Assembly: GCF_030506285.1 (NCBI RefSeq)
Contig: NZ_CP119422.1
Coordinates: 3,119,001-3,183,000 of the forward strand
DNA: 64,000 nucleotides
Origin: Catalinimonas niigatensis
GTDB taxonomy: Bacteria > Bacteroidota > Bacteroidia > Cytophagales > Cyclobacteriaceae
Direction of reading: 5' to 3'
The notes beneath the pieces were generated by a model, which had not been told where the DNA came from, ran no database searches, and was given only the letters and a program-made list of their open reading frames with translations. Positions within the stretch are counted from its first letter, which is position 1; the number at the start of each line of letters is the position of its first letter. A program made the translations under genes and the position numbers. This document shows positions 38,485-44,650 of the stretch, in pieces.

Positions 38485-39066
38485 ATGATACCTATGAGAA
38501 AGTATATAATGACTGTATGTGGAGTGGCATTACTGTTAGTCACTTACGCTTGCTCCTCAGTAAAAATTATTGCAGAAAAAGAAGAAAGTTTTGAGCCGGG
38601 AAGCTACGGCACCTATGCCTTTGCTCCGGTAGATTTACAGCAGGTAGATCAGGCCACAGCCATCCTCTACCAGGAGATCAGCAAGAGTATTGCTTATCAA
38701 ATGAAACAAAAAGGATATGTACTTAGTACGGAAAATCCTGACCTGCTCGTAGCCTTTAACATACTGACCGAGGAAGCACGCAAAGAAAGTTGGAAAAGTG
38801 TAAACAATGATCCCTATTATCCTTACGGAATGCGTGGCATGTGGGCCTACAACTCACTCTATGGTCCCAACTTCAACCAGAGGTATAAGGAAGTGAAGTT
38901 TGAAAAGACCGGAACTTTTGTGGTTGACTTATTATCTACCAAACAGGAGGAGCTCGTTTGGAGAGGTATTGGTATAGGTCCGGTAAACCATCCTGAAGAA
39001 CGCTTTGACACAGCTTATGAGTCAGTACAAAAGATGTTCAAAAAATTTCCGGATAAGAAAATATAA
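38485..39066 (+). CDS. DUF4136 family lipoprotein
   Basis: A 193-residue lipoprotein; the signal ends TYACSSVKI, so Cys is lipidated (ATG 38494 is an alternative start, three codons in). The mature part fits DUF4136: an early 'FEPGSYGTYAFAP', a central helix, and the typical end GTFVVDLLSTKQEELVWRGIGIGPV. Function unknown; these lie in the periplasm or at the outer membrane. A long hairpin follows the stop. Confidence 0.85.
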   Translation: MIPMRKYIMTVCGVALLLVTYACSSVKIIAEKEESFEPGSYGTYAFAPVDLQQVDQATAILYQEISKSIAYQMKQKGYVLSTENPDLLVAFNILTEEARKESWKSVNNDPYYPYGMRGMWAYNSLYGPNFNQRYKEVKFEKTGTFVVDLLSTKQEELVWRGIGIGPVNHPEERFDTAYESVQKMFKKFPDKKI

Positions 39067-39067
39067 C

Positions 39068-39104
39068 AAATGCCAAAGCACTCTATAGGAGTGTTTTGGC
39101 ATTT
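39068..39104 (+). terminator. Long hairpin after the DUF4136 gene
   Basis: Arms of about 16 bases (AAATGCCAAAGCACTC with GAGTGTTTTGGCATTT, one G-T pair) and a five-base loop immediately downstream of the stop. There is no real T tract after the stem, so it may act as a 3' stabiliser or a weak, possibly bidirectional terminator. Confidence 0.65.
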
Positions 39105-39166
39105 AATGCATGAAACTTAAGTTCAATAAAAGAAAGACTGCAACATAGCATCCTTCCCCTAAGCTG

Positions 39167-39286
39167 CTATTTTTTTGTTTTTTCTTCAGCAGCAGGTTTC
39201 TCCTTATTGCTTTTGCGTGGCCTGCTTACCCCATAAGAACCTTGTGCAATCTTGCCTTTCCTGCTTTTTTTGTCTCCTTTTCCCAT
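39167..39286 (-). CDS. 30S ribosomal protein THX (bTHX)
   Basis: A 39-codon gene from ATG 39286 to the TAG at 39169-39167, too short for a length-filtered ORF scan. The protein begins M-G-K-G-D-K-K-S-R-K-G-K-I and continues G-S-Y-G-V-S-R-P-R-K, matching the small, very basic ribosomal protein THX, first known from Thermus and found in many Bacteroidota. In Thermus it sits in the head of the 30S subunit and binds 16S rRNA. The tail here is Lys/Glu/Ala-rich (NKEKPAAEEKTKK), longer than in Thermus. It is divergent from the gene at 39429 and convergent to the DUF4136 gene. Confidence 0.88.
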   Translation of the reverse strand: MGKGDKKSRKGKIAQGSYGVSRPRKSNKEKPAAEEKTKK

Positions 39287-39428
39287 AATACTTGCGCTTA
39301 GTCTTGTTTATACTTAATTTATTTAATTCTTTAATCCTTGTGGACCTGCTTAATTTAGAAAAAATTACTTAAACTCTAAAGGAATCTACAAGTTGAATAA
39401 ATGTAACCTAAATTAATTCTTCTCAACT

Positions 39429-39911
39429 ATGGCTAAAGCAAAACCAGTATTGATACAGGCCTTGCGCAATGCAGCGCGAAAGCTTCAAGACAGCCAGAAT
39501 TATCAGTGGGGCCATATGGGCAGTTGCAATTGTGGCTACCTCGTACAGGAGATAACCAAACTCTCCAAAGCAGATATACATGAATACGCTATGCGCACCC
39601 GGGGAGGAGACTGGAGTGAACAGGCATTGGATTTTTGTCCTACCAGTGGCTACCTTATGGATCAGGTGATTTCCTATATGTTGGAAGCTGGCATGGATCT
39701 GGTGGATTTTAAACACCTGGAAAGACTTTCAGACAAAGAAGTACTGATGAGGCTTCCGGTAGAGGAACGAAATCTCAGGTATAACTTTAAAGAAGATGTA
39801 GTAAAATACATGCATGTCTGGGCAGGGCTGCTGGAAGAAAGAATAGTGGCTGAAATTTCTTTACGTGATATCCAAAAAGTACCTGAAGAAAAAATGGAAG
39901 AACGTTTGTAA
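39429..39911 (+). CDS. Conserved hypothetical protein with a Cys-x-Cys motif
   Basis: A 160-residue, soluble, mainly helical protein. Its notable part is WGHMGSCNCGYLVQEITKLSKADIH, with Cys-Asn-Cys after a Gly-His-Met-Gly block, and a further Cys in ALDFCPTSG. I recall near-identical 'WGHMGxCNCGHLAQ' proteins across Bacteroidota without a known role; metal binding or redox use of the cysteines is possible. No signal peptide. It lies alone, between the THX gene and the WecA-type gene. Confidence 0.75.
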   Translation: MAKAKPVLIQALRNAARKLQDSQNYQWGHMGSCNCGYLVQEITKLSKADIHEYAMRTRGGDWSEQALDFCPTSGYLMDQVISYMLEAGMDLVDFKHLERLSDKEVLMRLPVEERNLRYNFKEDVVKYMHVWAGLLEERIVAEISLRDIQKVPEEKMEERL

Positions 39912-39963
39912 AATGCAATGCAGTAGCCATATTTATTTCTAATAATCCTTTAAGCCAAGCATC

Positions 39964-40013
39964 ATGTAATGTATCTGGTTTTATTTTATAGAAACATAGC
40001 TACTACATTACAT
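39964..40013. repeat. 10-base inverted repeat between two + strand genes
   Basis: ATGTAATGTA (39964-39973) and TACATTACAT (40004-40013) with 30 bases between. It lies downstream of the Cys-x-Cys protein gene and upstream of the candidate -7 element of the WecA-type gene, so it may be an operator or leader structure. Confidence 0.4.
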
Positions 40014-40041
40014 AATATTTACATTGTAGATATAATTATGT

Positions 40042-40049
40042 TAGCTTTG
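40042..40049 (+). promoter_or_regulatory. candidate -7 element (TAGCTTTG) for the WecA-type gene
   Basis: TAGCTTTG fits TAnnTTTG and lies 67 bases before the ATG at 40116. A TTG occurs 15 bases upstream (40024-40026), closer than the usual 19-21. Confidence 0.35.
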
Positions 40050-40115
40050 ACGAGAAAGTGCGGTATTATCGGATACCTAATAAATTTCAGCTAATCAAAC
40101 CAACGCATATTTTTT

Positions 40116-41246
40116 ATGGTGTTTGACTTTTTAGATACGCCCTTAGTATCATTATCTATTGCAGCCATTTTTTCTTTTGTAGTAGTCACGATTACCATAC
40201 CCGTAATTATTCGTGTGGCACTGGAAAAGCATCTGATGGAAGAGCCCAATGGCAGGAGCTCACATATTCAAAAGACTCCTAGTCTGGGAGGTATCGCTAT
40301 TTTTGCGTCAATGGTAATTACTTTTTTACTTGCTACCCCTGAATCCAATACAAGTACTGTTAATATTCACCTCATTATACCATCGTTGGTTATCCTTTTC
40401 TTTATTGGTTTGAAAGATGATATCCTGGTAATTGATCCTTATAAGAAGCTTCTCGCACAAGTACTGGCAGCTACATTAGTCATTTACTTTACTGACATCC
40501 GTATTAGTAATTTGTTTGGAATATTGGGAATGTATGAAATATCATATGCCCCCAGTTTTGTTATCACCCTATTTGTCATCATTGTAATTACCAACGCTTA
40601 TAATCTGATTGATGGTATAGACGGACTGGCAGCAGGCATAGGCATAGTGGCTGCGCTTGCCTTTGGCGTGTACTTTTACATAGTTGGAATCCACTGGGCT
40701 ACGGTACTTGCTGTAGTGTCGGTAGGCTCGTTACTTGCTTTTATCCGCTTCAACTTCTCAAAAGCCAGTAAGATTTTTATGGGCGACAGTGGTTCTTTGG
40801 TGATAGGTTTTACCCTTTCCCTGCTGGCTGTCAAGTTTATTCAGCACAATCAGGTGTACAATAATTTTCACATTCCCAATGCACCTACCATCGCTATACT
40901 GATCCTTGCTGTACCTCTTTTTGATACACTCAGAGTCTTCACGCATCGTATTGCCAGTGGTATAGGTCCTTTTGTAGCGGATAGAAACCATATCCATCAT
41001 TTTATCATAGACAATGGCTTTAGTCATCTGCATGCAACACTTTTACTTTCGTTCTCCAGTATAAGTCTGGTCGGTATCAGTTGTTACTTTTTTGCAAGCG
41101 CTTCCGTATCTTATTCTTTTGCCACACTTATCGTTACTTTCATTCTCTACTCACTGATCATCAGAAGAGACGTGATCGTCAAGAAACCTTATATCAATGA
41201 GGAGCGTCTGCGAGAGAAAAGACGCAGTGCGGTAGGACAATCCTGA
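40116..41246 (+). CDS. WecA/MraY-family undecaprenyl-phosphate sugar-1-phosphate transferase
   Basis: A 376-residue polytopic membrane protein that would move a sugar-1-phosphate (GlcNAc type in WecA) from a UDP-sugar to undecaprenyl phosphate, the first step of a lipid-linked glycan. Family motifs are seen: EEPNGRSSHIQKTPSLGG, the Asp-rich catalytic stretch NAYNLIDGIDGLAAGIG, KIFMGDSGSLVIGF and DRNHIHHFIIDNG (His motif of the WecA side). About ten membrane helices. It lies 6.5 kb before the polysaccharide locus that starts at 47774, separated by the polA-purH run, and could supply its lipid carrier step. Confidence 0.9.
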   Translation: MVFDFLDTPLVSLSIAAIFSFVVVTITIPVIIRVALEKHLMEEPNGRSSHIQKTPSLGGIAIFASMVITFLLATPESNTSTVNIHLIIPSLVILFFIGLKDDILVIDPYKKLLAQVLAATLVIYFTDIRISNLFGILGMYEISYAPSFVITLFVIIVITNAYNLIDGIDGLAAGIGIVAALAFGVYFYIVGIHWATVLAVVSVGSLLAFIRFNFSKASKIFMGDSGSLVIGFTLSLLAVKFIQHNQVYNNFHIPNAPTIAILILAVPLFDTLRVFTHRIASGIGPFVADRNHIHHFIIDNGFSHLHATLLLSFSSISLVGISCYFFASASVSYSFATLIVTFILYSLIIRRDVIVKKPYINEERLREKRRSAVGQS

Positions 41247-41284
41247 TAAGGGTTCATTACTTACCACACAAGCATACGTCTTCT

Positions 41285-41320
41285 AAAAAAAGGGGGCATA
41301 CATTTTCAGTACATCCCCTT
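41285..41320 (-). terminator. Rho-independent terminator for purH
   Basis: On the minus strand the arms AAGGGG and CCCCTT enclose an inner TAC/GTA pairing and are followed by seven T (plus-strand A tract 41285-41291). It lies 30 bases after the purH stop. Confidence 0.75.
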
Positions 41321-41349
41321 CATATAAACTAAGCTGAAGTTTCTAAGGA

Positions 41350-42888
41350 TCAATGCTTGAAATGGCGGAAGCCAGTGAATACCATTGCCATATCATGCGC
41401 ATCACAATAGTCAATGGAATCCTGATCTTTGATAGACCCTCCCGGCTGTATTACTGCACTAATTCCTTCCTGATTGGCAATCTCTACACAGTCGGGAAAA
41501 GGAAAGAAAGCATCTGACGCCATCACTGCACCGTTAAGCTCAAAGCCAAAGTGTTTAGCTTTCTCAATCGCTTGCTTGAGTGCATCTACTCTTGAAGTCT
41601 GCCCTACGCCACTGGATAGCATTTGTCCTTTGTTAGCCAGGATGATTGTATTGGATTTGGTATGTTTGCAGACTTTGCTGGCAAAAAGTAAAGCTTCGTT
41701 TTCCTCATCTGTAGTAGCCCGCTTTGTGACTACTTTCAGGTCTTGCAGACTATCGGTTTTCAGGTCACGATCCTGTTCAATAACACCGTTCAGTAAAGTT
41801 TTGAACTGCTTTTTGGAGGTCTTATTTTGTTTCTTTTTCAGCAGTACTCTCTTCTTCTTTTGGCTCAGGATTTCCAGGGCCTCATCTGAGAATGAAGGGG
41901 CAATCAGTACTTCAAAGAAAAGGCTGTTCATCTCTTCAGCCGCTGCTTTATCCACTTCGGCATTGGTGATCAGCACCCCGCCAAAAGCAGAGATTGTATC
42001 TGCTGCAAAGGCTTTCTGGTAGGCTTCCTTTACGCTTGAGCCGGTAGCACAGCCGCAGGCATTGGTATGTTTGAGAATGGCAAAAGCAGTGTCTCCCTCA
42101 AACTCTTCTATCAGGTCAACCGCCGCATCAATATCTACCAGGTTGTTGAATGACAGTTCTTTGCCATTCAATTGTTCCAGCATATCTTCCAACTGGCCAT
42201 AGAAAGCAGCTTCTTGGTGAGGGTTTTCTCCATAACGCAGAGGCTTTACCGGTAGTTTTGCCTTATCGAAGTTGGCTGCTGCACCTGCCTCCCTAGTAAT
42301 AGCCCCACTAAAGTACTGGAAGATAGCAGTATCGTAACGAGAACTTTGAGAAAAAGCCTGCATCGCGAACTGACGACGATCGTCCAGATCAGTACTACCT
42401 TCTTTATCTTTTAGCAATTGTTCCAAAGCAGCGTACTGCTGGCGGGAAGAGACGATTAGTACATCTTTGAAATTCTTGGCAGCCGCTCTTATCAGGGCAA
42501 TTCCGCCTATGTCAATTTTCTCAATAACCTCTGCTTCAGAAGCTCCTGAGGCAACCGTTTCTTCAAAAGGATATAAATCTACAATGACCAGGTCAATCGG
42601 CGGGATTTCGTATTCTTCCACCTGCTTACGATCGCCTTCGTCAGCTCTGCGTGATAAAATACCACCAAATACTTTGGGATGCAGGGTTTTGACTCTTCCT
42701 CCCAGAATAGAAGGATAGCCTGTCAGGTCTTCTACAGCCGTTACACTTGCGCCCTGCTCTTCAATAAATTTTTGTGTGCCTCCTGTGGAGTACAGTTTTA
42801 CACCGTACTGATTCAATAATTGTACAATAGGAGCCAGCTTCTCTTTATAGTATACAGAAATAAGGGCAGCATTGATCTTTTTGCTCAT
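41350..42888 (-). CDS. purH: Bifunctional AICAR transformylase / IMP cyclohydrolase
   Basis: A 512-residue enzyme for the last two steps of purine synthesis: formyl transfer to AICAR and ring closure to IMP. The N-terminal MGS-like cyclohydrolase domain (about 1-190) starts NAALISVYYKEKLAPIVQLLNQYGVKLYSTGGT and has the ILGGRVKTLHPK block. The transformylase domain carries the catalytic Lys-His in ILKHTNACGCATG and ends GGSIKDQDSIDYCDAHDMAMVFTGFRHFKH. Full length for the family. It follows purN on the same strand after about 150 bases, with its own -7 element in between. Confidence 0.97.
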   Translation of the reverse strand: MSKKINAALISVYYKEKLAPIVQLLNQYGVKLYSTGGTQKFIEEQGASVTAVEDLTGYPSILGGRVKTLHPKVFGGILSRRADEGDRKQVEEYEIPPIDLVIVDLYPFEETVASGASEAEVIEKIDIGGIALIRAAAKNFKDVLIVSSRQQYAALEQLLKDKEGSTDLDDRRQFAMQAFSQSSRYDTAIFQYFSGAITREAGAAANFDKAKLPVKPLRYGENPHQEAAFYGQLEDMLEQLNGKELSFNNLVDIDAAVDLIEEFEGDTAFAILKHTNACGCATGSSVKEAYQKAFAADTISAFGGVLITNAEVDKAAAEEMNSLFFEVLIAPSFSDEALEILSQKKKRVLLKKKQNKTSKKQFKTLLNGVIEQDRDLKTDSLQDLKVVTKRATTDEENEALLFASKVCKHTKSNTIILANKGQMLSSGVGQTSRVDALKQAIEKAKHFGFELNGAVMASDAFFPFPDCVEIANQEGISAVIQPGGSIKDQDSIDYCDAHDMAMVFTGFRHFKH

Positions 42889-42914
42889 GATAGGTCAGGT
42901 TTGATTTGAGCTTG

Positions 42915-42922
42915 CAAAAGTA
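42915..42922 (-). promoter_or_regulatory. -7 element (TACTTTTG) of the purH promoter
   Basis: On the minus strand TACTTTTG followed by CA, an exact TAnnTTTG match, lies 26 bases before the purH start codon, giving a short leader typical of Bacteroidota. A -33 TTG is only found about 27 bases upstream, a little far. Confidence 0.5.
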
Positions 42923-43041
42923 GTGTTTTTTGCGGGAGCGTAAAAGCTGCAACTCAGTTTTTGGAGATCAGATTCTAAAGCTTAAGGTAAGCATTTCGTT
43001 AGCCAAGCAGAATTTTAAATCTGTAATATGTACTCTTGAAT

Positions 43042-43614
43042 TTATTTCAGTTGCAGCACCAGTTCCTCTACTACCTCGGGATAATGCTGATGTTCCAGCT
43101 TTTGTACTTTAGCTGCCACATCTTCCGGGCTGTCATCAGAAGATAGCTCACAGCTTGCCTGAAAAATCATTTTACCTTCATCAAAATGTTCATTGCACAG
43201 ATGGATGGATATACCCGACTGCTTTTCTTTAGCCGCCACTACCGCTTCATGTACATGCCTGCCATACATTCCTTTGCCTCCATATTTGGGCAAAAGTGCC
43301 GGATGTATATTTACGATACGGTTGGGATAAGCTCTTAGAAGGTTTTCCGGAACTTTGAGCAGGAATCCAGCCAGGACAATCAAATCAATTTCAGCTTCTT
43401 TCAGTGTGGTGACGATATCGTCGGTATGAAACAGTATGCTTTTGTCAAATACACACACCTGTATATCAAAATTAGCAGCTCTGGCAATGACTCCAGCCTT
43501 AGGATTGTTGGAAAGTAGCAAACGTACCCTGACCTGAGGATGGTTCTGAAACTTCTCAAATATTTTCTCTGCATTGGTACCACTACCTGACGCAAACACC
43601 GCGATGTTTTTCAT
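43042..43614 (-). CDS. purN: Phosphoribosylglycinamide formyltransferase
   Basis: A 190-residue folate-dependent GAR formyltransferase, the third step of purine synthesis. It begins NIAVFASGSGTNAEKIFEKF, and has the active-site Asn and His in IVNIHPALLPKYGGKGMYG and the catalytic Asp in HFDEGKMIF, matching E. coli PurN. It lies upstream of purH on the same strand. An 11-base inverted repeat and a TAAATTTG element sit before its start. Confidence 0.96.
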   Translation of the reverse strand: MKNIAVFASGSGTNAEKIFEKFQNHPQVRVRLLLSNNPKAGVIARAANFDIQVCVFDKSILFHTDDIVTTLKEAEIDLIVLAGFLLKVPENLLRAYPNRIVNIHPALLPKYGGKGMYGRHVHEAVVAAKEKQSGISIHLCNEHFDEGKMIFQASCELSSDDSPEDVAAKVQKLEHQHYPEVVEELVLQLK

Positions 43615-43618
43615 GCTG

Positions 43619-43626
43619 CAAATTTA
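43619..43626 (-). promoter_or_regulatory. candidate -7 element (TAAATTTG) for purN
   Basis: TAAATTTG on the minus strand lies only four bases before the purN ATG. If used, transcription would start at or near the start codon (leaderless). It overlaps one arm of the inverted repeat by one base. Confidence 0.3.
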
Positions 43627-43686
43627 GTGTTATAGTATTAAAGTACGATGGCGTTATGGTTGATAGTCTCTCAAAACTATAACACT
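43626..43686. repeat. 11-base inverted repeat upstream of purN
   Basis: AGTGTTATAGT (43626-43636) and ACTATAACACT (43676-43686), a perfect pair with 39 bases between. It fills the short gap between the threonine-dehydratase-like gene and purN. The inner part can pair further (ATAGT / ACTAT at 43663-43667 and 43676-43680), so alternative hairpins exist. Confidence 0.5.
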
Positions 43687-43700
43687 ATTGCACCATATAC

Positions 43701-44648
43701 CTAAAATTTACTCAGTAAAGCCTCCAGGTCTACATTGCCTCCTGTGAGGATGATACCTATTTTTTTACCGGCAAATTTTTCTTTCTGTTGTAAAACGGCT
43801 GCCAGAGGAACGGCACAGGAAGGTTCTATGATGATTTTCATTCTTTCCCAGATGAGTCTCAAAGCAGCCATAATTTCCTCATCACTAACAGTGATTATTT
43901 CTGAAACCAGTTCCTGAATGATGGGAAAAGTTTTGGTGCCCAGCGAAGTCAGTAACCCATCTGCAATGGTGTTGGGCGATTCGGAAGGAAGAATTTTACC
44001 AGCTTGTAATGAGCGATACGCATCATCTGCGCCTTGAGGCTCTCCGGCAATGACTTGTGCCTGAGGAAGCATGGCATGTGTAGTGATGGCTGTTCCGCTG
44101 AGTAGACCTCCTCCTCCTACCGGAGCCATTACAATATCCAATGCTGTAGTATCTTCTATCAATTCCATCGCTGCCGTACCTTGTCCGCAAATCACCCGCT
44201 CATCATTGTAAGGATGGATGAACTCCGCGCCCGTTCTTTTCACTACTTCAGCCAGCGTATCTTCCCTGGCCTGCAATGTCGGCTTACACATGATAATCTC
44301 TGCGCCATAGCCAGCCACTGCCTTTTTTTTAACTGATGGGGCTGTTTCGGGCATTACAATATAGGCTTTGATACCCCGGCTTTGTGCTGCCTTTGCCAGA
44401 GCCTGCCCGTGGTTGCCGGAGGAATGTGTTGCTACGCCTCGCGCTGCTTCCTCATCACTTAGAGAAAGTACTGCATTGGCAGCGCCCCGCATCTTAAAAG
44501 CACCGGCCTTCTGGAAATTTTCGCATTTGAAGAAAAGCTGTGCTCCGCTGATGTGATTCACACTTTCACTGCTCAGCACAGGCGTACGATGGATAAGAGG
44601 CGCAATGCGTTGGGCTGCCTCCTGAATATTTTGAAATGTAGGTTGCAT
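43701..44648 (-). CDS. PLP-dependent threonine/serine ammonia-lyase (catabolic type)
   Basis: A 315-residue fold-type II PLP enzyme. The Schiff-base Lys lies in FKCENFQKAGAFKMRGAANAV, the phosphate loop is the Gly-rich VGGGGLLSGTA (MAPVGGGGLLSG), and SSGNHGQALAKAA is the Asn loop. There is no C-terminal regulatory ACT domain, so it resembles catabolic threonine dehydratase (TdcB), serine racemase or threo-3-hydroxyaspartate ammonia-lyase rather than long, isoleucine-inhibited IlvA. It starts two bases after the polA stop, so the two share a transcript. Confidence 0.88.
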   Translation of the reverse strand: MQPTFQNIQEAAQRIAPLIHRTPVLSSESVNHISGAQLFFKCENFQKAGAFKMRGAANAVLSLSDEEAARGVATHSSGNHGQALAKAAQSRGIKAYIVMPETAPSVKKKAVAGYGAEIIMCKPTLQAREDTLAEVVKRTGAEFIHPYNDERVICGQGTAAMELIEDTTALDIVMAPVGGGGLLSGTAITTHAMLPQAQVIAGEPQGADDAYRSLQAGKILPSESPNTIADGLLTSLGTKTFPIIQELVSEIITVSDEEIMAALRLIWERMKIIIEPSCAVPLAAVLQQKEKFAGKKIGIILTGGNVDLEALLSKF

Positions 44649-44650
44649 AA

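Noticed and set aside
43701-44648. Biosynthetic threonine dehydratase IlvA
   Set aside because: The 315-residue length leaves no room for the C-terminal regulatory domain and no branched-chain genes are adjacent.
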